From the NCBI GenBank assembly GCA_003858485.1, contig RQYD01000030.1, forward strand, positions 1 to 64,000: a stretch of 64,000 bases of DNA, read 5' to 3'. Below the pieces are notes generated by a model. The model ran no database searches. It saw only the letters and a program-made list of their open reading frames with translations, and was not told the DNA's origin. Within the stretch, counting starts at the first letter, position 1. Each line of letters opens with the position of its first letter. The position numbers were made by a program, and so were the translations under genes. This document shows, piece by piece, positions 1 through 7,585 of the stretch. The stretch comes from Clostridiales bacterium COT073_COT-073 (GTDB lineage Bacteria > Bacillota > Clostridia > Lachnospirales > Vallitaleaceae).

Positions 1-27
1 AAGGAATAAGATTCCTTATATTTTTGC
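1..27 (+). terminator. Probable terminator of a gene left of the window
   Basis: Seven-base arms AAGGAAT and ATTCCTT around a 3-base loop are followed by a T-rich run. The gene it would end lies outside the window. Confidence 0.4.
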
Positions 28-131
28 TATTTTTTGAAATTTGTTGATGAAGGAACCTTAAAAATGAAGACCTGTGGATAAATCTGCGGAAACTCAAGCA
101 TACATAAGAGATAGAAAATTTCTGCAAAATT

Positions 132-140
132 TGGTATAAT
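132..140 (+). promoter_or_regulatory. Extended -10 promoter of the immunity-type cluster
   Basis: TGGTATAAT is an extended -10 element about 100 bp before the first gene. No good -35 is present at the usual distance. Between promoter and gene lies a 15-codon open frame (178-225) whose stop overlaps the AAGGAGG of the next gene. It could be a leader peptide, but nothing else supports that. Confidence 0.45.
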
Positions 141-237
141 TTCTATATTACTCCTATTTGGATACGGTGGAGATGAAATGGAGAATGTGATTAACTTTTT
201 CAAACATGAAAAAAGAAATTTTTAAGGAGGACAGAAA

Positions 238-1281
238 ATGGCTTATAAAACAATGACAGTCGAAGAAGTTTACCAACTCAGGGAAGAGGAGAGATTGCAA
301 AGGGTGGCAGGGTTACATGATACCTGTCAGCCGGAAAAGATAATCGAATTACTCTTATCTGTCGGCTTAGAAAATTTGGATGGAAAGATATTAAGTGAGC
401 TTGCCAGAGCTTATAACAATAATCAAGAATTTGAAATGGCAATGATCATTTTGGACAGCATACCGGTTGAAGATAGGGATGCCATTTGGTACTATCGCTA
501 TGGCTATGCACATATGCAATTATCGGAAGATTTAAGCTGTGATTATGAAACACAGTCCCAAAAAGCATTAGCTATGCTTGATAAAGGGGTAGAGCTTGCA
601 AAAGACAGAGAAATCATAGAATGGTGTATCGAACTGGTATCGCTTAGTGATTTAAAGAAAGTTTTGGAAGAGCATTATGAAAAGTATCCATTTTTACATC
701 AAAATTATTCTGAATATGTAGAGAAAAATATTCGGGAAATGAATGAAATCATGCAGTCAAAAAAACAGCAGAAGTATAAGAAAATTACGCTTGAAGATAT
801 ACAGGAGATAGAAGATTCTTGGGAGATTATTGAGCCGGTATATAATACCGTGAATATCTACGATTCTTATGAGGAATATCTGGAATCTGCAAAAACATTT
901 ACTTTGGAACAAAGGTATTTATTGGCGATCACCTGGTATTTTATGGAAGTGAATAATGGCGGACATCATCAATTTTTCTTTAACTCGACCGGCATTGTCT
1001 GGGAAGATGCGATAAATGGGTTTCAACTATTTGACATGAAGGAATATGCGAATAATTTCATGAAGGTGATCGATTATTTTGGCGGCAATATTCCATTTGA
1101 CCGAAAGGAAAGATGGGATTTGCTGCAAAAACTGGAAGAAGAAAATGAAGAAGCTTTTAATGAGATGTTAGACCAGGCAGATGATTTTGTTTATGACTAT
1201 GAGGGAGAAGAAACCGAGCTTACTTATATGAAAAAGAATCCGGAAAAATTTGTGTTTGAGGGACATTATACCGGATATTAA
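238..1281 (+). CDS. DUF4375 (DMP19-like) protein with TPR-like N-terminus
   Basis: 347 residues with no signal peptide or membrane segment, so cytoplasmic. Residues about 20-150 are helical and TPR-like (paired motifs around LARAYNN and YGYAHMQL). Residues about 185-320 match the DUF4375/DMP19 fold: the stretch around YLLAITWYFMEVNNGGHHQFF followed by a helical NGFQLF segment is typical. Members of this family are found as DNA mimics and as immunity-type genes, but the partner here is unknown. The start has AAGGAGG seven bases upstream. It is the first gene of a run of small immunity-like genes on the same strand. The domain call is fairly safe; the immunity role is inferred from the neighbours. 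Confidence 0.75.
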   Translation: MAYKTMTVEEVYQLREEERLQRVAGLHDTCQPEKIIELLLSVGLENLDGKILSELARAYNNNQEFEMAMIILDSIPVEDRDAIWYYRYGYAHMQLSEDLSCDYETQSQKALAMLDKGVELAKDREIIEWCIELVSLSDLKKVLEEHYEKYPFLHQNYSEYVEKNIREMNEIMQSKKQQKYKKITLEDIQEIEDSWEIIEPVYNTVNIYDSYEEYLESAKTFTLEQRYLLAITWYFMEVNNGGHHQFFFNSTGIVWEDAINGFQLFDMKEYANNFMKVIDYFGGNIPFDRKERWDLLQKLEEENEEAFNEMLDQADDFVYDYEGEETELTYMKKNPEKFVFEGHYTGY

Positions 1282-1336
1282 GTGGTGGAAAGAAGTTTGA
1301 ACAGATGATTCTTATTTTTCAGGAAATTAACCAGCG

Positions 1337-1622
1337 ATGATTTATTTGGATTATCGGGAATGTGGCAAGGAGAGGGAGCCGATTTTTCCTTTGATTTAGA
1401 TGCCGAGCCGGATTATTTGTTAGGTCATTTGGCATTTATGGAAGTGGACAGGGAATATGAAGTGGAATTTAGTGGATTAAATGGGTAAGGAATCCGGTCT
1501 TTGACTGCCTTATGCGGGGATAAATGCTGTTAGTAGAGAATAGCGATAACAAAGAGTTTTTAATCGGACTATTTCAGGCAGTGTTTGATGAATTGTCGGT
1601 TCTAAAGTCGAAAAAGAAGTGA
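1337..1622 (+). pseudogene. Decayed SUKH (SMI1/KNR4) immunity gene
   Basis: The 364-base gap between two intact genes holds two short in-register pieces. 1337-1399 encodes MIYLDYRECGKEREP, like the LDYR-CG-EGEP core of SUKH proteins. 1524-1622 encodes a tail containing NKEFLIGL, like the SUKH end that reads 'NFEEFI-GL'. The frame between them is broken and the N-terminal part is missing. I read this as a truncated, frameshifted SUKH gene. The SUKH family is a common immunity fold in polymorphic toxin loci, which fits the neighbours. A profile search of the three forward frames would decide it. Confidence 0.5.
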
Positions 1623-1645
1623 CATCATGATCAGGAGGAAAAAAG

Positions 1646-2458
1646 ATGGCAATTGATGGGGTAAAGATTATTGATAGTGATAGTGGATATGATATTTATA
1701 ATGATATTACTGAGCGCTATAAAGATGGCGAGGATATTGAAAAAATCAAACAGGATTGGATAAAAGAAGCGGAGAATTTCTGTATTGATGAGCTTTATGC
1801 GGAAATATACTGGACAGCTTTTGCTTATTCTTTGTGGAAAGTCGGTTATCCCAGGGATGAAGTTCGGGAAAAGGCTTTAAAAATCATAGAGGGTGGAGCC
1901 AGTGCCTTATGGGATGAAATTGATGATAAAGCCAGAAAACAAAGGCAAAAAGCCTTGAATAGACTGGCCTTACAGTTGCAAACGGATAATCCCAAACCCT
2001 TGAAAAAACCGATTATCCGCAAGCCCAAAGAGCCTTATTTTCAAACCGGTGATGTCCTGGCCGTAAAAATGGATCAGGGTTATGGGATATGCTTTGTTTC
2101 GAAAGTGGATCAATCACCCAGAAAAGTGGAGTATCATCTTGCCTGTACCGGATATTTAAGTGATAAAGCACCAACTATGCAGGATTTCCTGGAAAGTGAA
2201 GTTGTTTGTGGGAAGTTTGGTCAGGATTATGCCTTGAAAACGGATTGCTGGTTTAATCACAAGGAGCTTGGAAATCTCCTGCCTGATTTTCAAAAATTGG
2301 GACAGGTTCGTTTGGAGCCCTATCGTTTATTTGTGCTTTCACCGGCCAGGAGCTTAAATAATATTTATAAAGAAATCATGGATTTCAGGGAATACTCCGG
2401 CACCAATATAAAATCAATTTTGGAACTGGTGGCGGAAGTAGTTGGTAGTCAGGGGTAA
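1646..2458 (+). CDS. Putative two-domain immunity protein (DUF4259-like and Imm26-like)
   Basis: 270 residues, cytoplasmic by appearance. The N-terminal half (about 1-110) is helical and begins with a short DSDSGYDIYNDI segment, then a YWTAFAYSLWKVG helix, resembling the DUF4259 arrangement seen in immunity proteins. A basic, proline-rich linker (about 115-130) leads to a beta-rich half (about 130-250) starting FQTGDVLAVKMDQGYGICFV. That resembles Imm26-type domains, which open with a 'GD-V-A-P--G-YG--rV' strand pair. The start has an AGGAGG site. Both domain names come from recall of family patterns, not from a search, so the function is tentative. Confidence 0.5.
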   Translation: MAIDGVKIIDSDSGYDIYNDITERYKDGEDIEKIKQDWIKEAENFCIDELYAEIYWTAFAYSLWKVGYPRDEVREKALKIIEGGASALWDEIDDKARKQRQKALNRLALQLQTDNPKPLKKPIIRKPKEPYFQTGDVLAVKMDQGYGICFVSKVDQSPRKVEYHLACTGYLSDKAPTMQDFLESEVVCGKFGQDYALKTDCWFNHKELGNLLPDFQKLGQVRLEPYRLFVLSPARSLNNIYKEIMDFREYSGTNIKSILELVAEVVGSQG

Positions 2459-2481
2459 AAACATTTTTAAGGAGAAAATAA

Positions 2482-3546
2482 ATGATAAAAATCAAAGATA
2501 TTGGCAATTTTGAATCGCTACCACAAATTTTAAGTGATGTCATAGCAGAAAATATTTCGGCCTTGGAGAACCATTTAGCAAAGGGCTGGAATATAAATGA
2601 AGAAATCAATATAAGTACATATATAAATATTTCTCCTTTGGCGATTGCTTTGATAATGGGGTGTTTTCAATCGGTGAAGTGGTTGGTGGAAAAGGGAGTA
2701 AAGCTGAATGACAGGGATAATCCGGCTTTTCTGATTGCAGCAAGATACTGTGACGAGCCAATCCTAAGATATCTTGTTTCTCATGGAGCCAAAGTAAATG
2801 GAGTAAATCGTGTCGGCGCCGATGCATTTGAGGCAGCCTATTATGGGAAAAAGTATGAAAACTTTACCATTATCGATGAACTTGGTCATACCGTAAAGCA
2901 GTATGGGGGAAATGTATTGCGAACAGCGGTAGCGGATGGCAATTATCAAGTGATAGATTTTCTGATAAAAAATGGGGCGGATATAAATTATAGTAAGGCA
3001 GATATGGTTTATTCCATGCAATCCACACCGCTGTGTGTCGCAGCAAGACAGACAGATTTGGCAATGTGTCAATATTTGGTGGAGCATGGAGCGGATGTCA
3101 CCTTAACAGAAAAAGATGGAATGAGGCCATATAGCATTGCTCTGGAAAAGGGCGATACGGAAATGGCGGCCTATTTTAAATCATTGGAGCCGGCTGAGTT
3201 TCATCAGATCCAAAATAAATTGGATGAATTAAAACCTTATAAATTACCGAAGTCATTAGTGGCTTTCTTGCAAGGCAATCAACTGCATTTTGAGTTGAAA
3301 GACTGTGCTTTTAAAAGCATTGATTTTTTCTCCCTGGTAGATACCATTCCAATGAAAATCGGCCGACAAAGTTTACTAAGGCTTTCCCAATCAACCGGTG
3401 ATTTTACTCATATTTATATTGTATGGAATCCCAAGACAAAGCAAGTGGCCAGCTATGATATGGAGCATGAAGAATTGCGGGATATTGGCAAATTTGAGGA
3501 TTTTATAAAAGAAATGCCAATGTATATGAATAATATTTTGAATTAA
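2482..3546 (+). CDS. Ankyrin-repeat protein with C-terminal SUKH-like domain
   Basis: 354 residues. Residues about 45-240 carry degenerate ankyrin repeats: SPLAIALIMGCFQSVKWLVEKG, then repeats ending LVSHGAKVN, LIKNGADIN and LVEHGADV. The last ~100 residues (about 250-350) read like a SUKH/SMI1 fold: LPKSLVAFLQGN near the start, FTHIYIVWNP in the middle and FEDFIKEM at the end. Ankyrin and SUKH domains both occur as immunity proteins in polymorphic toxin systems; here they seem fused. The gene follows its neighbour by 23 bases with AAGGAG before the start, so co-transcription is likely. The ankyrin call is firm and the SUKH call is inferred. Confidence 0.7.
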   Translation: MIKIKDIGNFESLPQILSDVIAENISALENHLAKGWNINEEINISTYINISPLAIALIMGCFQSVKWLVEKGVKLNDRDNPAFLIAARYCDEPILRYLVSHGAKVNGVNRVGADAFEAAYYGKKYENFTIIDELGHTVKQYGGNVLRTAVADGNYQVIDFLIKNGADINYSKADMVYSMQSTPLCVAARQTDLAMCQYLVEHGADVTLTEKDGMRPYSIALEKGDTEMAAYFKSLEPAEFHQIQNKLDELKPYKLPKSLVAFLQGNQLHFELKDCAFKSIDFFSLVDTIPMKIGRQSLLRLSQSTGDFTHIYIVWNPKTKQVASYDMEHEELRDIGKFEDFIKEMPMYMNNILN

Positions 3547-3566
3547 AAAAGCAAAGGAGCCAAAAA

Positions 3567-4058
3567 ATGGGAATGTGTGGAACATTTGTAGCAGTAGAAG
3601 ATGAGGTTTTACAAAGAATTCTAAATGAGGGAGAAGAAGTGGAGGATTTGCTTGAGGTCCTGGATTTAGAAAGATGCTTTGAAATTGATATTGATAAATC
3701 ATGGGATGCCATGAATTATCTTTTTTGCCGGGGAAATTATAATCAAAATTCGCCAATGGGCGATGTTGTGCCAATGCGGGAAAAAAATTATCTGAATCTG
3801 GATGTAGATTGTGATGCCTTTTCTTTGACAAATCAAGAAGTAAAAGAGGTAAATCAATATTTACAGGGGCTAAGCGAAGCGGACATTAGGCAGATGTTTG
3901 ACTTTAGGGGCATGGTCAAGGAAGAAGTATATATTGTCAGCCAGGAGGATGAGGAAGAAGAAATCTTTGCATATGTATATTTTTACCTTAAGGAGTTAAA
4001 GGCTTTTTATCAAAAAGCAGCGGTGGAAGGAAAAGCAGTTGTTTTTTATATTATGTAA
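3567..4058 (+). CDS. DUF1877 (YfbM-like) family protein
   Basis: 163 residues starting MGMCGTFVAV, the typical opening of DUF1877 proteins, with the family's DKSWDAMNYLFCR-type segment at about residues 46-58. The end is acidic. The family has a known fold but no established biochemical role, and it is often found among immunity-type genes in clusters like this one. The start has AAAGGAG eight bases upstream and lies 20 bases after the ankyrin gene, so it is likely the last gene of the same transcript; a terminator follows at 4080. Confidence 0.8.
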   Translation: MGMCGTFVAVEDEVLQRILNEGEEVEDLLEVLDLERCFEIDIDKSWDAMNYLFCRGNYNQNSPMGDVVPMREKNYLNLDVDCDAFSLTNQEVKEVNQYLQGLSEADIRQMFDFRGMVKEEVYIVSQEDEEEEIFAYVYFYLKELKAFYQKAAVEGKAVVFYIM

Positions 4059-4079
4059 CAAAGTAATGAAATAACCATG

Positions 4080-4118
4080 AGGAAGTAAAAGCCCAGAGAG
4101 CTGATGCTTCCTTTTTTT
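4080..4118 (+). terminator. Terminator of the immunity-type cluster
   Basis: Arms AGGAAG and CTTCCT, with an inner AGC/GCT pairing, are followed by seven Ts. It lies 20 bases after the DUF1877 stop. Confidence 0.6.
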
Positions 4119-4177
4119 ATAAAAATTTGCTTATGATGTAATGTAGTATAGGCAGAGTCAAAAAAGTGGATGGATGA

Positions 4178-4300
4178 CACCCAAAAATTACTGAAAATTT
4201 TAAAAGCAAAGAAGCTCAGGCAGCTATGCTGATTCTTTTCCTTTGGTTCGCAGTATTTGCAATTGCTGCATTCATGAGATTTGAGAAAAAGGATATTTGA
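4178..4300 (+). pseudogene. Remnant of a membrane protein, probably the C-terminus of an ABC-2 permease
   Basis: A 40-codon open stretch with no start ends in a hydrophobic segment (LILFLWFAVFAIAAF) followed by MRFEKKDI and a stop. A last membrane helix followed by 'RFxxKD' is how many ABC-2 type permeases end. Nothing upstream continues the frame. The rest of the 4059-4558 gap is AT-rich and holds no other gene or recognised riboswitch. Confidence 0.35.
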
Positions 4301-4558
4301 AAGCAGAAATCCATGTTTTTAAAACAGGATTATGTTAAAAAAAGGTATAAAAAAAATCAACCTTATCAAAAAAATAAAATCATGATATTCTAAGTTCACG
4401 GTTATCTTCCACATAGTTTTTGGGAAAAATGATACCGGCCGACTAATATGATTTTAGTTTTATGGTATGCAGCATATACAGATTGGATTTGGTTTATTTT
4501 ACATTTTGCCAAAAACCAGATGTGTCCGATAGCTTCATATTCAAAGGAGGTTTATTTA

Positions 4559-5344
4559 ATGGCAGGAAATAAAAAGAAAAAGACAAGTATAACATTACCG
4601 CACTATATGTGGCTAAGCTTATCAATTGTATTGGCAATAATACTCTGGATTGCAGTATCTAAAAGTGAAGGCGGATCGGTAATGTTTGCTGATCCATGGA
4701 AAGTTTTTCAGGCATTGATCAAAAAGGCAGGAAACGGAACCCTGTGGCCGCATATTCAAATTTCTTTATTCAGGGTTATTAGTGGTTTTTCCATTGCCTT
4801 TGCAGTTTCGATTCCGGTGGCATTCTTAATGGCTTGGTATAAGCCTTTCCGCTATTTGGTAGAGCCCTGGATTCAATTTATTCGTAATATCCCGCCACTG
4901 GCATATATCCCGTTGATTGTACTGGGATCAGGAGTTGGTGAAAAATCAAAAGTTATTGTTATTTTTATTGCTGCATTTTTAACTTTAGTAATAACGATTT
5001 ATCAAGGTGTATTAAATGTCGATCAAACCTTAATCAAAGCGGCCAAAGTTTTGGGCGCTAATGACAGGGATATTTTCTTTAAAATTATCATTCCCGCCAG
5101 TACACCATATATTTTGATCGGTACCAGACTTGGTCTTTCGGCATCGTTGACTACTCTGATTGCTGCTGAATTAACGGGAGCATCTAAAGGACTTGGCATC
5201 ATGACCCAACAAGCTTCGGCTATGTTTGAAAGAGATGTCTTACTACTTGGAATTATTTTGATTGGAGTCTTAGGCATTACATTTGAAAAGATTGTTAAGA
5301 CTTTAGAAAGGAAGCTAACGGGATGGCAGGAAAAGATACAGTAA
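4559..5344 (+). CDS. NitT/TauT-type ABC transporter permease
   Basis: 261 residues from the start chosen here: ATG at 4559 has AAAGGAGG seven bases upstream, whereas the longer frame from 4448 has no ribosome site. It has about six membrane helices in the SsuC/TauC/NrtB pattern. The cytoplasmic coupling loop reads KAAKVLGANDRDIFFKIIIP (about 183-202), the EAA-type motif that contacts the ATPase. It forms the membrane channel of an importer with the next two genes and overlaps the ATPase gene by 22 bases. The family carries sulfonates, taurine, nitrate, cyanate, guanidine-like compounds or pyrimidine precursors, so the substrate cannot be read from this protein. Confidence 0.9.
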   Translation: MAGNKKKKTSITLPHYMWLSLSIVLAIILWIAVSKSEGGSVMFADPWKVFQALIKKAGNGTLWPHIQISLFRVISGFSIAFAVSIPVAFLMAWYKPFRYLVEPWIQFIRNIPPLAYIPLIVLGSGVGEKSKVIVIFIAAFLTLVITIYQGVLNVDQTLIKAAKVLGANDRDIFFKIIIPASTPYILIGTRLGLSASLTTLIAAELTGASKGLGIMTQQASAMFERDVLLLGIILIGVLGITFEKIVKTLERKLTGWQEKIQ

Positions 5345-6111
5345 AAGTAAAAATAGAAAAAGTTGTAAAAAAATATCAAGGACGTTCCGGTGAGGTGGTG
5401 GCACTTAATGGAGTGGATCTGGATATCAGGGAAAATGAATTTGTGTGTGTGGTTGGCCCGTCCGGCTGCGGAAAGTCAACATTACTCAATATTATTGCCG
5501 GCCTGCAAGATGCAACCGAAGGCCGGGTTTTGGTGGATGGCAAAGAAGTGGAAGCACCGGGCAGAGAACGTGGGGTCGTGTTTCAACAATATGCCCTTTT
5601 TCCCTGGATGACTGTTCGTAAAAATGTTGAATTTGGTTTGAAACTACAAGGGATGAAAGGGGATGAATTACGGGCGACAGCCGATAAATACATTAAAATG
5701 GTGGACTTGGAGCAATTTGCTAATGCTTATCCAAAAGAGCTATCCGGTGGTATGAAGCAAAGGGTGGCGATTGCCAGAGCATATGCAGTTAATCCGCAGG
5801 TTCTTTTAATGGATGAGCCATTTGGAGCCTTGGATGCCCAAACCAGAACACAGCTGCAAACCGAATTAATTAAAACCTGGGAACAGGAGCAAAAAACCTG
5901 TTTCTTTATTACCCATGATGTTGAAGAAGCAATTATTCTGGCGCAAAGAGTAGTTATTATGAGTGCCAGACCGGGCAGGATCAAAGAGATTGTGGAGATT
6001 AATATTCCTCATCCCAGAACACAGGAAACCAAGATGACCAAAGAGTTTTTGGATTTAAAGAATTATATTTGGGCACAAGTATATAAAGAATATTTAGCGA
6101 TCCGCAAATAA
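5323..6111 (+). CDS. NitT/TauT-type ABC transporter ATPase
   Basis: 262 residues, normal length for SsuB/TauB proteins. It has Walker A GPSGCGKST (about 47-55), a Q-loop in VVFQQYALFPW (about 85-95), the ABC signature LSGGMKQR (about 140-147), Walker B VLLMDEPFGALD (about 160-171) and a switch histidine in FFITHDVEEA (about 193-202). All catalytic residues are intact, so it should power import by the permease encoded just upstream. The start lies inside the permease gene (22-base overlap), which points to coupled translation. Confidence 0.92.
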   Translation: MAGKDTVKVKIEKVVKKYQGRSGEVVALNGVDLDIRENEFVCVVGPSGCGKSTLLNIIAGLQDATEGRVLVDGKEVEAPGRERGVVFQQYALFPWMTVRKNVEFGLKLQGMKGDELRATADKYIKMVDLEQFANAYPKELSGGMKQRVAIARAYAVNPQVLLMDEPFGALDAQTRTQLQTELIKTWEQEQKTCFFITHDVEEAIILAQRVVIMSARPGRIKEIVEINIPHPRTQETKMTKEFLDLKNYIWAQVYKEYLAIRK

Positions 6112-6330
6112 ACAATTTTCTTAACTTTTGCTGTTCCGGCCGATCATATGAAATAAGTAACAGACTTCAGGAAAGGTTTGGTAATTTTAGATAATCAGAG
6201 AAACAAAGGCATTATTGCTGTTCGGCAGATGCCTTAATAGCTGGAATCCAGCTAAAATAAATATTTGTTTTTCAGCATAAAATAAATATGAAAAACAGGT
6301 GCAGACAATGTAAAGTGATAGGAGGATAAT

Positions 6331-7449
6331 ATGAAGAAAATTTTTAGTTTAATTTTAGCCATGATCCTGGTGGTATCAGTAGCAGGATGCGGAAATACTA
6401 CCAAGCAAGAAGAAACAAAAGCAGAAACCAAGAAAGAAGAAACGAAGCAGGAAGAACCAAAGAAGGAAGAACCGAAAAAGGAAGAGCCAAAGCAGGAAGA
6501 ACCGAAAAAAGAAGAACCAAAAGAAATGACCAAAGTACGGGTTGCTTATATGCCTAATATGGGTTCCGCTTCTTCTTTGATCGCAGCCAGAGATTATGGA
6601 TTTTTTGCAGAACAAGGTATTGAAGTAGTGCTTACCAAGTTCTCAGGTGGCCCGGCAGAAATTGCAGCCATGGCTTCTGGTGATATTGATATCTCGCAAA
6701 TTGGTCATGGTGCTCATAAGCTTTGTATTCAAGGACAAGCCGTTATTTTCCAAATGGAAGCATCCAGCCTTTCCGACGAAGTGATTGGTAATGTAGAAAG
6801 AGGAGTTAAAACGGTAGCAGATTTAAAGGGCAAAAAAGTTGCTTCTACTGCTGGTACATCGGCTGACATTATTCTGACTTTAGCGTTGGAAAGTGTTGGC
6901 TTGACCAAAGATGATGTGGAAATTATTGAAATGGATGCCAATGGTGTTGTTCCGGCAATGGTTTCCGGTAAAATTGATGCTTGTGCAACTTGGTCTCCAG
7001 GAACTAAAACCATTCTCAAAGAAATGGGTGATAAAGCCCTTACTTTAGCTAATAATGCTGACTATGTTGATAAGGCTACTTTCCAGTCCAGCTTTATCAC
7101 TACTGAAAAATATGCAAAAAGCAATGAAGATGTATTGGTTCGTTTTGCAGCGGCTATTCAAAAAGCACAGGAAACCAGATTGGACAATTTGGAAGAAGTA
7201 GCGAAGATGGTAGCAAAAGAGACAGAAATTTCTGAAGAAGTGATGTTAGGAACAATTGGTGAAAGTAACTGGGCAACTGCTGGAACTTCTTTCATGAAAA
7301 AGGCTTTGGCAGATGGTACAGTCAAGAAGTTTTATGAAAATCAACAACGGATTTTCTTAAATGCAGGTGCAATTGAAAAAGAAGTTCCAGTTGAAAATTA
7401 CGTATTGTTTGATATTATGCAGAAAGCATATGATTTAAATAATAAATAG
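6331..7449 (+). CDS. NitT/TauT-type substrate-binding lipoprotein
   Basis: 372 residues. The signal peptide MKKIFSLILAMILVVSVAGC ends in a lipobox with Cys20, so the mature protein is a membrane-anchored lipoprotein. Residues about 22-65 are a low-complexity linker of KKEEPK repeats. The binding domain (about 66-370) is of the NMT1/SsuA type, with YMPNMGSASSLIAARDYGFFAEQGI and a GDIDISQIGHGAHKL pocket segment. It lies 219 bases after the ATPase gene, has an AGGAGG site and is followed by its own terminator (7520). Substrate unknown. Confidence 0.9.
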   Translation: MKKIFSLILAMILVVSVAGCGNTTKQEETKAETKKEETKQEEPKKEEPKKEEPKQEEPKKEEPKEMTKVRVAYMPNMGSASSLIAARDYGFFAEQGIEVVLTKFSGGPAEIAAMASGDIDISQIGHGAHKLCIQGQAVIFQMEASSLSDEVIGNVERGVKTVADLKGKKVASTAGTSADIILTLALESVGLTKDDVEIIEMDANGVVPAMVSGKIDACATWSPGTKTILKEMGDKALTLANNADYVDKATFQSSFITTEKYAKSNEDVLVRFAAAIQKAQETRLDNLEEVAKMVAKETEISEEVMLGTIGESNWATAGTSFMKKALADGTVKKFYENQQRIFLNAGAIEKEVPVENYVLFDIMQKAYDLNNK

Positions 7450-7519
7450 AGGTTTTTGTTTTAAGGAATATTGCCAGGAAAAATACCTTGCAAAAATATA
7501 AAAAGATGATATTATAAAG

Positions 7520-7545
7520 AGGGTGTAGATGATACACCCTTTTTC
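7520..7545 (+). terminator. Terminator after the binding-protein gene
   Basis: Perfect 8-base arms AGGGTGTA and TACACCCT, with a 5-base loop, are followed by TTTTTC. It covers the upstream ATG at 7529, which argues that the kinase gene really starts at 7586. Confidence 0.85.
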
Positions 7546-7585
7546 TATGTCAGAAATATTTAGAAATAGTATTTTGGAGGAAAGC

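Noticed and set aside
2870-3087. Minus-strand frames inside the ankyrin gene
   Set aside because: Shadows of the ankyrin codons; no start signals.
4448-4558. Longer N-terminus for the NitT/TauT permease
   Set aside because: No ribosome site before 4448, while ATG 4559 has AAAGGAGG and gives the family's normal length.
4301-4558. Riboswitch (guanidine ykkC or TPP) before the NitT/TauT importer
   Set aside because: The conserved core sequences of these riboswitches are not present.
6252-6615. Minus-strand frames rich in Phe/Ser opposite the binding-protein linker
   Set aside because: They mirror the KKEEPK low-complexity codons of the real gene and have no ribosome site.
7529-7585. Upstream ATG for the histidine kinase
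   Set aside because: It lies inside the terminator hairpin of the previous gene; ATG 7586 has a good ribosome site.
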